This document shows positions 33,753 through 42,345 of a stretch of 59,491 nucleotides of DNA, piece after piece. The translations under genes and the position numbers were made by a program. Position 1 is the first letter of the stretch. Each line of letters begins with the position of its first letter. The notes beneath the pieces are model-generated. The model saw nothing but the letters and a program-made list of their open reading frames with translations, did not search any database and was not told where the DNA came from. The DNA is from a virus, in the IMG/VR virus record IMGVR_UViG_3300044691_000368, positions 1 to 59,491 of that record. The stretch is one strand, 5' to 3'.

Positions 33753-35120
33753 TTACTCGCTGATGCGCACGAGCGAAGGCGACTCAGTTATGGGCGCCTT
33801 CCCATCAGTCGGAAGTGACTGCATGTTGAGTTGAATATGCTTGCCGTCGCCGCCAGGGAACGGGTTCATGTCCTCTTGATCGCGGACTTCGTTCTGGGAC
33901 CAGACGCCGTTCTGCAGGCCGATAGCATTGCCCTGCATGCGGGTCAGGAAATCGCCCTTGAGCAAGTCTGTTACGTTGTGCCTGAAGTAATACCCTTGTT
34001 CCTTCTCGTCGGGAGTGAGCACGCAACGCCAAAGGTCTTGCTCCCAGCGCGTGAACCAGGGCTGCATCGTCACCTTGACGAATTCCAGAGCGAGTTGCTC
34101 GATGTTTGAAAAAGTGGCTCGACTCAGATCTCCCACGAGATGCGGAGACATCAAGAACCAGCGACAGATTTCGTGGATATCAAAGAGCCGCGTCTCGATC
34201 ATTTGCTGATCGATGGCGCTTAGGCCGGTCTGCTGATACTCCCCTCCCATGCCCTCGAGGATGGGGACCTTGTGCGGCTCAGCATAGGTCGTTTCCCAAT
34301 CAGATCGGAACTTGTCGAACGCGGCATTATTTTCAAACTTCTTATCGAACTTCAGTATGTACGGAACCCGGCCACCATTTGCATAGAAGCGCGCGACGTT
34401 CCGTTCGACCGCAATCGAGGTGCCGATGCTCTGCCGGGCCATCGTAATGACCGAATAGCCGCGGAGGCCGTCCCATCCCAGACCCCGAAGATGGAAGATG
34501 TCGTGAGGCTTGCCGGGCTGCACCGTGAACGTCGTCTCATTGGCAACGCCAGGCCCATCCTTGACGACATACACGAGGCGCTTCTTGCCGGTCTTCTCGC
34601 GATCGATCTTTACGTGGGCAGGATCGAGCGCATGTAACTGCAGGGCGGTCCCATTGCTCCGGCGGACGATCAGCGCAAAACCGTTACCATGGAGAGCACA
34701 GTGGCTGGTCCGCGTCTCCTGAAAACTCATGGCTGACATTTCTTCGTTAGGCGCGTGCCGGAGCGCGTTGAACATCGGCTTATCGTCAGCAAGCCTCTTC
34801 GCACCATTCTTTCGCTGAAGCATCACCAGCGGCGTAGAGCCTTGCGTCTCACTGATCAGCCGATTGCAGGCCCACACTACCGAATGATTGAGCGCACTCT
34901 CAAGCGATACCGATTCACCGGACCAAGCGGGCGCTCCACGCGCCCATGCTGCATAAATGTTCCGAAACCCGTTTTGGGCATACCAGCCGGCATTGATCGC
35001 GTCGAGCGGTATTTCCATTGCCTTCTGCTCACCGATTTGGAGAGAGAGAGTCTCGTCTCCCATGCCCCCCTTGACCGCTTTATATGCTCCCTTGACCGCA
35101 TCTACGATTGCTGGAAACAT
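33753..35120 (-). CDS. Portal protein, HK97 family
   Basis: A 455-residue protein with portal signatures: VWACNRLISETQGSTPLVML, GNGFALIVRRSNGTALQLHALDP, IFHLRGLGWDGLRGYSVI and LEFVKVTMQPWFTRWEQDLWR. Length and position between protease and terminase are standard. It forms the dodecameric DNA channel. Confidence 0.92.
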   Translation of the reverse strand: MFPAIVDAVKGAYKAVKGGMGDETLSLQIGEQKAMEIPLDAINAGWYAQNGFRNIYAAWARGAPAWSGESVSLESALNHSVVWACNRLISETQGSTPLVMLQRKNGAKRLADDKPMFNALRHAPNEEMSAMSFQETRTSHCALHGNGFALIVRRSNGTALQLHALDPAHVKIDREKTGKKRLVYVVKDGPGVANETTFTVQPGKPHDIFHLRGLGWDGLRGYSVITMARQSIGTSIAVERNVARFYANGGRVPYILKFDKKFENNAAFDKFRSDWETTYAEPHKVPILEGMGGEYQQTGLSAIDQQMIETRLFDIHEICRWFLMSPHLVGDLSRATFSNIEQLALEFVKVTMQPWFTRWEQDLWRCVLTPDEKEQGYYFRHNVTDLLKGDFLTRMQGNAIGLQNGVWSQNEVRDQEDMNPFPGGDGKHIQLNMQSLPTDGKAPITESPSLVRISE

Positions 35121-36812
35121 TTAATTGAGGCTCCGCAGTCCGGTGTAGCTGATAGTGTTCGATTCGGCCACCAATGCAGGTGCGAGCAGGGTCACAGTCG
35201 CCGCCAATCCGTCGATACGCTTCGACGACTTCAATCTTTCTGGTTTCGTGGGCTGGCAGTTGTCTTTGCGGTCGTACTGAAGTTGCATACAGGCCGCGTT
35301 CCAGTTGTAAACAGGGTTGTTGCCATGGCGAATCTTCTGGTCGAGATAGGAGCTGAGGATGAACTTGGTCGGGTAGCTCAACTGCATGAAGTTCTGCTGC
35401 ACCTCGATGGCGTTGATTCCCTCGTCGTTTAGCTCCATGGCCTCAGTGCGGAAGTTGCAGCGGTCGAAGGCTAGGTCTTGCAAATCAAACATTCTCTTAC
35501 CCCAGCGAATCTTTTCTTTCACTTCCCGCAGATCGATCGCGTTGCCAGGGGTCGCTATCACGAAGCCCTTCTCCACCCAATCGGCAAACGGAAGCCGACA
35601 GATGCGCTCAAGCTCCGGCACTCTCTCCTCCGGCACAAAGAAGAATGGCAGGAAGGTCCATACGCCGTTTCCGCCGAACGGCTCAAAACCAAATACAACC
35701 GCGGTAAAGTCTGTGGTCCAGGAAGCGTCGACGCCCACATGGCACTTCCTGTCGATCAGTCCCCATTTGCGAATCAGCAACTCGACATCGTATTCCGGCC
35801 AGGTCCGAAGATCCACTTCGCCACCGCACGCCTGCCACTTCGCCATATCGATGATCGGCTCTTGCTGGCTGGCAATCGGAACGTTGAGGTGGTAGCGCAG
35901 AAACTTGGACTTGTTCGCCGGCTGTGCGATCGCCTTGTCGAGCTCGACCACGATTGCGGCATCTTTCAGAAACCCGCCCAGGTCCTCGTGGCTTGGGTTC
36001 GCCAGGACGCGGGCCTCGCGCGATTTCCAGTATTCTGGGTCGCTCTTGATCTTCGCCTTGTCGGCTTCCCAGATGGCTGGATAGAATTGTGGGGATTGGA
36101 CTGACCCCTCGAGGACCTTTACTGCAAACTCATACTCCCCGAACCACAGCGGCGATTCGTACTCGGCGCCGGCAGTCGTGATTGCTATGTCCAATGGCTC
36201 GTCGCGGCTGATCTGCCCCTTGGTGGTGACGTCGTAGAGGGTTTCCGCTTTCGCATTCTTCCAGCGGTGCATCTCGTCCCTGATGTTCAAGCTCGGCCGG
36301 ATGCCGTCCTGCACGTCGCCGTCTGCAGAGAGCACCTGGTAGGTCCCCCCGCCGTCGCGACGGATGATTCGCTTAGTGCTCGGCAGGACCTTCAGCCTGC
36401 TGCGGAGGTCTGGGTTCGCATTCACCAGCATGGCGGCAGCCTTGAACACGATGCCGGCTTGCTCCTTCGCCGCCGCCGAACCGTAAGCCTCCGGGTTTAG
36501 CTCGTCCTCCATGAGGATGTGGTAGAGCGGAAGCCCGGCAGTGATGAACGACTTGCCGTTTTGCTTGGCCGTCGAAATGTAGGCACGCCTGAACTGGCGC
36601 TGTCCGTTCGCCGGTTGCACCTTACCGAACAGGTTCCTGAGGACCTTGCGGTGCCAGCCCATCAGGGAAAGATTTAGCGGCGGATACAGCACCCGCTCAT
36701 AGAACGCCTCGACCTTGCACCCGCGGCACTGTGGTTTCCCGTTCGACCTCGTCTCGCACCACGTATCCGCATTGCAATAAGCGCAGGTATCGGGACGGTA
36801 GTTGCTACCCAC
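35121..36812 (-). CDS. Terminase large subunit
   Basis: A 563-residue packaging motor. The ATPase has a Walker A-like TAKQNGKS (81-88) and Walker B LNIRDEMHRW; the nuclease domain begins near HVGVDASWTTDFTAV (metal-binding Asp). An N-terminal zinc-ribbon-like segment, Cys10, Cys13, Cys29 and Cys32, precedes the ATPase. It starts directly before the portal gene and follows the small subunit by nine bases. Confidence 0.92.
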   Translation of the reverse strand: MGSNYRPDTCAYCNADTWCETRSNGKPQCRGCKVEAFYERVLYPPLNLSLMGWHRKVLRNLFGKVQPANGQRQFRRAYISTAKQNGKSFITAGLPLYHILMEDELNPEAYGSAAAKEQAGIVFKAAAMLVNANPDLRSRLKVLPSTKRIIRRDGGGTYQVLSADGDVQDGIRPSLNIRDEMHRWKNAKAETLYDVTTKGQISRDEPLDIAITTAGAEYESPLWFGEYEFAVKVLEGSVQSPQFYPAIWEADKAKIKSDPEYWKSREARVLANPSHEDLGGFLKDAAIVVELDKAIAQPANKSKFLRYHLNVPIASQQEPIIDMAKWQACGGEVDLRTWPEYDVELLIRKWGLIDRKCHVGVDASWTTDFTAVVFGFEPFGGNGVWTFLPFFFVPEERVPELERICRLPFADWVEKGFVIATPGNAIDLREVKEKIRWGKRMFDLQDLAFDRCNFRTEAMELNDEGINAIEVQQNFMQLSYPTKFILSSYLDQKIRHGNNPVYNWNAACMQLQYDRKDNCQPTKPERLKSSKRIDGLAATVTLLAPALVAESNTISYTGLRSLN

Positions 36813-36821
36813 ATCTCACGT

Positions 36822-37310
36822 TCAGTTCGGTAGGTTTCCGCATAATGCCCGCTCTAAGGGGTCCATAGGCTTTGTTGCATGTGCCGGCATGCTCGCACCC
36901 GACGGAAGCGCATCCCCGTCCACCCGGCTGCGGCTGGATGCCGTCAGGCCCAACTCTGAGTCATACCGCTGGATTGAAACGCGATATGTTCTCGCGATGC
37001 GAATAGACGGGTTCGCAACCTTGCCGTTTCGAGTCCGCACAATCGTGCCGCGGTCCCGAATATCCTGCTCTGCCTCAAGCAGCCGCTGAAAACATAGGCA
37101 CCGGTCGGCGACGGCGACTGAGTCCGTTTCGCGAAGCCAGAAAGCGGCCGCGACGATCCGCTCCCATTCGACAAGGGCGATGCCATCCAGGGGAAACGGT
37201 GGCTCAAACGGTCCCACTGGCAGGTCCACGCCCGGCTTGAGCTTGCGCCTGCCACGGTTTCCCTCTGCGAGCTTCAGCAAAAACGGTTTGGGCTTGCGTC
37301 CAGTTCTCAT
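36822..37310 (-). CDS. Terminase small subunit, P27-like
   Basis: A 162-residue protein opening TGRKPKPFLLKLAEGNRGRRKLKPGVDLP, the P27 family hallmark, followed by VEWERIVAAAFWLRETDSVAVADRCLCFQRLLEAEQ. It recognises packaging sites and regulates the large subunit encoded next. Confidence 0.88.
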   Translation of the reverse strand: MRTGRKPKPFLLKLAEGNRGRRKLKPGVDLPVGPFEPPFPLDGIALVEWERIVAAAFWLRETDSVAVADRCLCFQRLLEAEQDIRDRGTIVRTRNGKVANPSIRIARTYRVSIQRYDSELGLTASSRSRVDGDALPSGASMPAHATKPMDPLERALCGNLPN

Positions 37311-37396
37311 GGCGGAAAATTATTCTCGTTTCGCGAAAGTTTGCGGATGACTTGGCTACGGTACGCAGGGCGTTTACGCCAGAGATTGCCATCCCC

Positions 37397-38263
37397 CTAC
37401 CATGTACCTGATAACAAAGGAGATACCATGGTAAGCATGAGTTGACCCTTGTACTCGTTGCCTCTCAAGCTGTTGCATCGATGGTGAGCCGGTCTGACGT
37501 TGGTCAGGTTATGCCAGCCGCCGAGCGAAAGCGGCACTACATGGTCGAGGCTGAACGATTCAGCAAGCGACTCCGGTTTGACCTGTATCAATCTCCTACA
37601 TATCCAGCACTTGCGCCCGTACTTTGCAATGACAGCAGCACGGCTCACGGATACGTAAGGAACGTTGGCTTTGCGGGCTCGATCTCGATGGGTCTTATTA
37701 TCCCGGTGAGATATCCAAGCATTCGCCTTCGCGCACGAACTACACAGCTTGCAACCGCAACCGTTGGTCCGTTCGACCGTGAAGGGTAGTGCGCATTGCT
37801 TGCATTGCTTCGTCAACGTTGGCCCTAGTGCGGCGCGTTCAATGCGGTAGAACGCTAGACTCTTGCGCCTTCCATCCTCGAGACTGCATTCCCTTCGTCC
37901 GCATAGCCGCTGATTGGTTTGGACTGGTTCGAAGATACCTTCACATATTGCGCATGGTCGAGGTGCGAGTGCTTGCTCGCGTAACGTCGCACGCTTCTGT
38001 CTGCGCTCTTGCTTGCATCTAGCCATATGCGCGAAGCTGCAATCCCGAGAGCAGAACGTCGCGCATCGTTTCCATGCGTTGAATATCTTCCCGCACTGTT
38101 TGCAGGTATAGTCTGGTCTTCCCGCCAACTTGAGTGCGCTCTGATACCGTCGCTTGCATTCGTCAGAGCAGGTCTTCCTCTTTGCATTGGGAAGAAAAGG
38201 AACTCCACACTGGAGGCAATCGCGCTTGTTTAGGGTTATCGACACCGCATACAATACCACCAT
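37397..38263 (-). CDS. HNH endonuclease with multiple N-terminal Cys clusters
   Basis: A 288-residue protein. Three or four CxxC/CxxxC zinc clusters (CLQCG, CKQCG, CAIC, CKQC, CSSC) occupy residues about 15-180; a C-terminal HNH domain carries CWIC, SLDHVVPLSLGGWHNLTNV and HHRCNSLRG. The ATG lacks a good ribosome site. Upstream of the small terminase, it could be the packaging-associated HNH or a mobile nuclease. Confidence 0.8.
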   Translation of the reverse strand: MVVLYAVSITLNKRDCLQCGVPFLPNAKRKTCSDECKRRYQSALKLAGRPDYTCKQCGKIFNAWKRCATFCSRDCSFAHMARCKQERRQKRATLREQALAPRPCAICEGIFEPVQTNQRLCGRRECSLEDGRRKSLAFYRIERAALGPTLTKQCKQCALPFTVERTNGCGCKLCSSCAKANAWISHRDNKTHRDRARKANVPYVSVSRAAVIAKYGRKCWICRRLIQVKPESLAESFSLDHVVPLSLGGWHNLTNVRPAHHRCNSLRGNEYKGQLMLTMVSPLLSGTW

Positions 38264-38278
38264 TCGTGCGGATTTTAT

Positions 38279-38749
38279 TCACCTGGAAGGGTTGCCGTTC
38301 TGCTCTCTCATGGTCTTGGCACTGTGGCACTCATTGCAGCGCGTCCGGTAGTTGTCGAGGTCGAGCCGGAGGTCTGGGCGCTCTTGTATGGGGATGTCGT
38401 GGTCACCGTGCAGGTGTCTCTCGTTCCGGTTCCATCTTTGCCGCAGCTCATCAAGGATTGCTTCAGTCTGTGGCTCGCCAAGTTCGTACACCCTGAAGTC
38501 GCGGACAGCGTCAGGCTCCCACCCGCAGTCAACGCACTTCCATCCATCACGTTCGAAGCACTGGATCCGGAGCCGCTGGTGATTGGCGTCGTATCCTCGT
38601 GAGTGGGGTGAGCCGCGCTGTTGGCTCTGTTGCTGCCTGCACTGAGAGCAGCGCCCACCGTTCTCGGACTGTCTGCCGCAGGCGTTCGAGCAGTTACGCT
38701 TTGTGAGTCGCACGTTGTGGTGGCGTCTCAGGTCGTGGCCACACCACAT
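38279..38749 (-). CDS. HNH endonuclease, terminase-proximal
   Basis: A 156-residue protein with CFERDGWKCVDCG, LHGDHDIPIQERPDLRLDLDNYRTRCNECHSAKT. The first 40 residues contain CxxxC pairs typical of zinc ribbons. HNH proteins next to the terminase assist cos cleavage in several HK97-like phages; two side by side here leave unclear which does so. The start overlaps the upstream gene by 56 bases and may be further downstream. Confidence 0.75.
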   Translation of the reverse strand: MWCGHDLRRHHNVRLTKRNCSNACGRQSENGGRCSQCRQQQSQQRGSPHSRGYDANHQRLRIQCFERDGWKCVDCGWEPDAVRDFRVYELGEPQTEAILDELRQRWNRNERHLHGDHDIPIQERPDLRLDLDNYRTRCNECHSAKTMREQNGNPSR

Positions 38750-38891
38750 CGTAGTTGCGGCACGCCTTGCAGATGCGGCATTCGCCGGTCATGTGACAGA
38801 TGTCGCCAGTGTACGAGCGCCAACGGAACCAATGGCCGAACAGTTGGCATACCCAATACAGCCGTGTTGCTTCGCTGACCTTTGTGTACAT
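38694..38891 (-). CDS. Cys-rich small protein, DUF1660-like pattern
   Basis: A 65-residue protein with AAGGA before the ATG. WVCQLFGHWF followed by CHMTGECRICKACR resembles small prophage zinc proteins in which a C-x-GH segment and later CxxC pairs bind one metal. Function unknown. Confidence 0.55.
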   Translation of the reverse strand: MYTKVSEATRLYWVCQLFGHWFRWRSYTGDICHMTGECRICKACRNYDVVWPRPETPPQRATHKA

Positions 38892-38910
38892 GCCGAATCC
38901 TTTTTCCGCT

Positions 38911-38944
38911 GGGCCGCGCGTCCCCTTGGATGAATGCGCGGCCC
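38911..38944. repeat. Perfect nine-base inverted repeat between genes
   Basis: Arms GGGCCGCGC (38911-38919) and GCGCGGCCC (38936-38944) surround a 16-base spacer in the gap between the genes at 38694 and 38968. Neither side has a T tract, so it may be an RNA stability or regulatory hairpin rather than a terminator. Confidence 0.45.
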
Positions 38945-38967
38945 ATGCTGTTGCCGTTGCGGAAACT

Positions 38968-39249
38968 CTACGACTTCGGCGTAACCGTAATGTTTACGGA
39001 CTGATAGCAACCGGTCTTCTTGTCCCAATCCGCAAAGCCCATGTGGCCATTAGCAACGATAGCCACTTGGTTGTCAGGATCGAAGGTCGATAAAATCTGC
39101 TCGCAAAGGTCGGACACTTGCTGGACGGTCTGCTTCTCGCCAGCATCGCTAAGTCCGGCGTCGCCTTCAGCCAGCGGATACGTGAACTGCTGTGATAACT
39201 GACCGCGAACTTCTGCCGGTGTTCCTGATCCACTTACGCTCCAACTCAT
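38968..39249 (-). CDS. Phage protein of unknown function
   Basis: A 93-residue protein (VRGQLSQQFTYPLAEGDAGLSDAGEKQTVQQVSDLCEQIL, then VAIVANGHMGF). Alternating charged helix and short strands; AGAGGGAAA precedes the ATG. Family not recognised. Confidence 0.65.
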   Translation of the reverse strand: MSWSVSGSGTPAEVRGQLSQQFTYPLAEGDAGLSDAGEKQTVQQVSDLCEQILSTFDPDNQVAIVANGHMGFADWDKKTGCYQSVNITVTPKS

Positions 39250-39328
39250 TATTTCCCTCTTTCTCTCCCCATTGGGGAGCCATGCAATTGCGGAACTTTA
39301 CAGGCTCCTGAACCAATTCAGGATTGCG

Positions 39329-39673
39329 CTAATTAGCCGTTCCAGCCAACCCGGTCGGTGGTTGAAGAGGCACCGTGGAGGTCAGGGTGATCTTGTTGGA
39401 TGGAACTGATTCCACACCACCCAGAGCGGCTGTGACGTAATAGCACTGCACGCCCACCAGGGGAGAAACGTCAGTGTAAGGTCCACCAGCCACCACGCCC
39501 GTTGCGATCTGCACGAACGCAGTAGGATTCGAGGCGCATGAACCAGTGGCGCGATAGACGTTGATCGTGGTTCCGTTGGTGGGCGATGCCGTCCAGGTCA
39601 GAACGTCAGTGTGCGCCGTCTGGCCGAAGGCGGAGGCGGTAAGCAAAAGTAGCGCTGCAAGTTTGATCTTCAT
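39329..39673 (-). CDS. Secreted FnIII-like protein
   Basis: A 114-residue protein from ATG 39673, with GAGGAG ideally placed. A Sec signal peptide (MKIKLAALLLLTASAFGQ) precedes a single fibronectin type III-like module: VLTWTASPTNGTTINVYRATG, GPYTDVSPLVGVQCYYVTAA, ESVPSNKI. This module style is common in acidobacterial exported proteins. Likely exported by the lysogen or during infection; role unknown. Confidence 0.7.
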   Translation of the reverse strand: MKIKLAALLLLTASAFGQTAHTDVLTWTASPTNGTTINVYRATGSCASNPTAFVQIATGVVAGGPYTDVSPLVGVQCYYVTAALGGVESVPSNKITLTSTVPLQPPTGLAGTAN

Positions 39674-39681
39674 GAAACTCC

Positions 39682-40056
39682 TCACTGACACCGTGCGTAC
39701 CGCGTGATCTCGTGGCGCTTCTTGTTAGGGTTGAGCGAAACGCCTTTGAACATCAACTCTGCCGTAAAGTCTTGGATGGCCCACTGCATCTGCATGTCGT
39801 CGCTTACCTGCAAGAGGTACCGGGCCACATGCTCATGTTCCCCGAACACAAGTTTGAATCCCCAGCGCAACTGCTGATTGAGCCAGAACTGCCGAGGCGT
39901 GCGGGTGGCGAGATGGAATCCCTCGGGAAGTTCGCAGTCGCACAGGCGCTTCGTCTTGCAGCGCATCTCCACCTGTTCGTCCATGGTGCGAGCGGTGGGA
40001 TCGGGTGCATTGTCGACGTCGTTCCACATCGGGCCGGTGGCCTTCGAGACTGTCAT
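39682..40056 (-). CDS. Phage protein of unknown function
   Basis: A 124-residue protein with an N-terminal CKTKRLCDCELPEGF Cys cluster and aromatic-rich helices (QFWLNQQLRWGFKLVFGEHEHVARYLL). Overlaps the HTH gene upstream by four bases, so coupled to it. Confidence 0.65.
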   Translation of the reverse strand: MTVSKATGPMWNDVDNAPDPTARTMDEQVEMRCKTKRLCDCELPEGFHLATRTPRQFWLNQQLRWGFKLVFGEHEHVARYLLQVSDDMQMQWAIQDFTAELMFKGVSLNPNKKRHEITRYARCQ

Positions 40057-40304
40057 GCGGCCCTCTTGGGGAGATTGAGCTTAGGATGGAGCTCGCGGGA
40101 GTGATATTGCATGGCAAGTTCTAGCCGGGAGCTGACACCGAGGAGATCGAAAAGCGCTTGAATATGCGTATTGACTGTATGGTGGCTCATTCCTAGATTC
40201 AGTCCTACGTGGCGGACTGGTAGAGCCGTTGAAACCAGCACTAAATAGACCTCAAACTGCCTCGGCGTAATTGTTCTCAACTCCATGATGTGGAGCGCTC
40301 TCAC
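40053..40304 (-). CDS. LuxR/GerE-type helix-turn-helix protein
   Basis: An 83-residue protein, essentially just a GerE DNA-binding domain: TPRQFEVYLVLVSTALPVRHVGLNLGMSHHTVNTHIQALFDLLGVSSRLELAM. No receiver or sensor domain. The GTG at 40304 overlaps the upstream stop (GTGA); an ATG at 40286 is an alternative. Likely a phage transcription regulator, targets unknown. Confidence 0.75.
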   Translation of the reverse strand: MRALHIMELRTITPRQFEVYLVLVSTALPVRHVGLNLGMSHHTVNTHIQALFDLLGVSSRLELAMQYHSRELHPKLNLPKRAA

Positions 40305-40702
40305 GCCAGCACCAACTCAGGCTCTCTTTGCCCTGCTGGTACGTGGCGACCCTTGAATCCCACTCTCAACTGCATGGTGCAGACCGGACCGCTTTGGGTC
40401 TTCTGCCATGTGCCAGCGGCTTGCTCAGTGAAAGTGGCCAGAGTGGTGAAACGCTTTGTCTGCTCACCGGTCTCGGGATCAAGGAAGGCCATTTCGCCCG
40501 TGGCCTTCTTTTCTGCAACAGTATGTTGGGCATAGTGCGTATGCAGTCTGCATTTATTCGCGAAGATGTGCCAATGCCGCGCTTGGCTCACCGACAAGAC
40601 GCAAACGTTCCTATTTTCGTAGGGTTTGGCCTGTAGTGGTTTGGGTCGATGGCTTACGTGCACGCAGGGGCGTGACCACTTGGCAGAAGGACGTGCGATC
40701 AT
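40301..40702 (-). CDS. Phage protein of unknown function
   Basis: A 133-residue basic protein from ATG 40702, chosen over a TTG at 40714 because GGAG lies seven bases upstream. The C-terminal half (EMAFLDPETGEQTKRFTTLATFTEQAAGTWQKT) looks like a compact beta domain. Downstream of the promoter at 40895-40923. Family not recognised. Confidence 0.6.
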   Translation of the reverse strand: MIARPSAKWSRPCVHVSHRPKPLQAKPYENRNVCVLSVSQARHWHIFANKCRLHTHYAQHTVAEKKATGEMAFLDPETGEQTKRFTTLATFTEQAAGTWQKTQSGPVCTMQLRVGFKGRHVPAGQREPELVLA

Positions 40703-40894
40703 CCGGCGCTCCAAAGATTGAAATTGGGTGACACCGGAAAACGAGAGCGGGTAGCTCTGATGTTGTTTTGGTTATTTCGGGGGTGGGTCGGCTGTACTGC
40801 TCGAAGATCAGGTCAGTCTTGCGCGGCTGACTCGCAACATCCACTCCGGCTCTTCGGGGCTGGGAGTGAAGTTTGGTTTCACTGTTCGGTTTTG

Positions 40895-40923
40895 AATATA
40901 ACATGACACGTGCGATTACTGAA
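40895..40923 (-). promoter_or_regulatory. Candidate extended -10 promoter
   Basis: On the minus strand, TTCAGT (40923-40918) is 17 bases from TATATT (40900-40895), which is preceded by TGT as in an extended -10. It opens a 244-base stretch without a convincing gene (40703-40946) and would transcribe the genes from 40702 leftwards. Confidence 0.4.
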
Positions 40924-40946
40924 CACGTTACTCAGAAGGTACGCAG

Positions 40947-41147
40947 CTAGTACTTGCCGCTGATATCCCGCAACCAAAACAATTGCTTCACACTGACGAA
41001 GCTGGAAGACTCCATCTTTGTGGCGAACTCGCGCTCTTTTGCCGTCATCTCGTCTTGAATTCCAGTGAGTCGCGAAACGATGCGGTCCTTCTCGGCTACG
41101 CGCTCATCCTGCGTCAACGTGCATTCACTCAAGTCGTTGTATCCCAT
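40947..41147 (-). CDS. Small coiled-coil protein
   Basis: A 66-residue, highly charged helical protein (LTQDERVAEKDRIVSRLTGIQDEMTAKEREF). Its ATG overlaps the stop of the upstream gene in TAATG. Family not recognised. Confidence 0.55.
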   Translation of the reverse strand: MGYNDLSECTLTQDERVAEKDRIVSRLTGIQDEMTAKEREFATKMESSSFVSVKQLFWLRDISGKY

Positions 41148-41335
41148 TACTTGGCAACCTTTATGCGGTGCGGCGCGAACAAAATAAATCCGACAACCAG
41201 AACCATGCCAGCAACAATGCTTGGCCCAAAGTATGGGTGCGCCATGTTGAACTCCCTCGATTGCTCCGGATGTTGAGCGCTGTGCTTCTGCACCATCCGC
41301 GCTCCTGCTGCTACTGCTACCGCTCCTCCAGCCAT
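41147..41335 (-). CDS. Small membrane protein
   Basis: A 62-residue protein from ATG 41335 (AGGTGAGAG upstream). A second ATG at 41245 also has a very strong GAGGGAG and would give a 32-residue form, so dual starts are possible. The C-terminal half is one membrane helix (SIVAGMVLVVGFILFAP). Function unknown. Confidence 0.5.
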   Translation of the reverse strand: MAGGAVAVAAGARMVQKHSAQHPEQSREFNMAHPYFGPSIVAGMVLVVGFILFAPHRIKVAK

Positions 41336-41395
41336 TTCTCTCACCTCTCGGTTTTGAAGTGCCGACGCTATGGGAGCCGTCGGCGCTCAGGGTTA

Positions 41396-41581
41396 CTAGA
41401 CTTTCTTGATGGGTTTCAGCACTATGCGGGACTCGCCCACCTCATGCACATTGAACGAGATTCCCTTGAGGTCGACGGTCTCGCCTTCCTGAAAGCGTGT
41501 CCAGTCGCGCTGTGGATGGGGCAGTGTTGCGATGGCGCTTTCGTCTACCGCGACGAACTTGTTCTCGTGTGGGTCGTACAT
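41396..41581 (-). CDS. Small phage protein of unknown function
   Basis: A 61-residue protein from ATG 41581, with GAGGTGAGC directly upstream. RDWTRFQEGETVDLKGISFNVHEVGESRIVLKPI is a compact all-beta pattern found in small phage proteins of unknown role. Confidence 0.6.
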   Translation of the reverse strand: MYDPHENKFVAVDESAIATLPHPQRDWTRFQEGETVDLKGISFNVHEVGESRIVLKPIKKV

Positions 41582-41674
41582 GCTCACCTCTTTCGTTTGG
41601 GAAGCTGGGGCGCTGTGTGAGCCGCCCACGCTTGAACTTGCTCAATTGTGTGATTCTGTGATTTTGGTGCGCTG

Positions 41675-42013
41675 TTAGACCGCCGGTGCCGGGGTGGGAG
41701 CCGGTGCGGCAGCCTTCAGGCCAGCATCGACCGCAGAGAGACCGCTCTGGATCGCCTGAGCCTTGGCAAGGACGCCGGTGAGGTCTACGCCGGGATTGGC
41801 AGCTTGCAGTGCAGCGACTTCGGTTTCAATGCTCTGAGCGTCGGTCGCTACGGTGGAGAGCGTGGACGAGATGCCGTCCAATAGGGTGTTGAGGTCGTCA
41901 AGCTGGGACATGATTTTCTCCTGGTTGTTCAAAATCAGGCGTAGCAGTCGCAGTGTTAGTTTTTGCTCTGCGCTGCAGTGCTCCTCGAATACTTCAATTT
42001 CGATTAGGCTCAC
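41675..42013 (-). CDS. Helical phage protein of unknown function
   Basis: A 112-residue protein. GTG 42013 has AGGAGG upstream; ATG 41911 also has AGGAGA and gives a 78-residue form. The GTG is preferred because CSAEQKLTLRLLRLILNNQEKIM is a recurring opening in phage proteins of this shape. A long coiled coil is followed by an Ala/Pro-rich tail. Confidence 0.6.
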   Translation of the reverse strand: MSLIEIEVFEEHCSAEQKLTLRLLRLILNNQEKIMSQLDDLNTLLDGISSTLSTVATDAQSIETEVAALQAANPGVDLTGVLAKAQAIQSGLSAVDAGLKAAAPAPTPAPAV

Positions 42014-42063
42014 TGGTCTGCCTCCTGTGCCGCATACAGTACAACAAAATGTGCGGAAATTAT

Positions 42064-42345
42064 TCACGCGAACAATTCGAAGATGTGCCATACGAACACA
42101 CGGTCAAACACTGTTCCCAAATAGCAGGGATTCTTTGGCAGGCAGTGACCGGTGCCGGCGATATGAAAACGCCGCTCGATTGGCGCTGCATCGGCATCGA
42201 CGAGGCACCAGAGGGTGACGACGCCCTTCTGCATCCCTACGTGCTGTATGCCCGTAGAAGGCGGGAGTTGTATGCTAACCGTGTCATCGAATACGGCGCC
42301 ATTTACGTCGAACAGCGGGTATTTGTACATCCTCAGATCAGCCAT
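42064..42345 (-). CDS. DUF7352-like phage protein
   Basis: A 93-residue protein matching a widespread phage family: YKYPLF, IQLPPSTGIQHVGMQKGVVTLWCLVDADAAP, RRFHIAGTGH, CYLGTVF and WHIFE. Function unknown. Its ATG overlaps the stop of the replication gene upstream in TAATG. Confidence 0.75.
   Translation of the reverse strand: MADLRMYKYPLFDVNGAVFDDTVSIQLPPSTGIQHVGMQKGVVTLWCLVDADAAPIERRFHIAGTGHCLPKNPCYLGTVFDRVFVWHIFELFA

Noticed and set aside
40611-40904. 97-residue minus-strand frame
   Set aside because: Its start lies in the candidate -10 and it overlaps the better supported gene at 40301-40702; composition is not protein-like.
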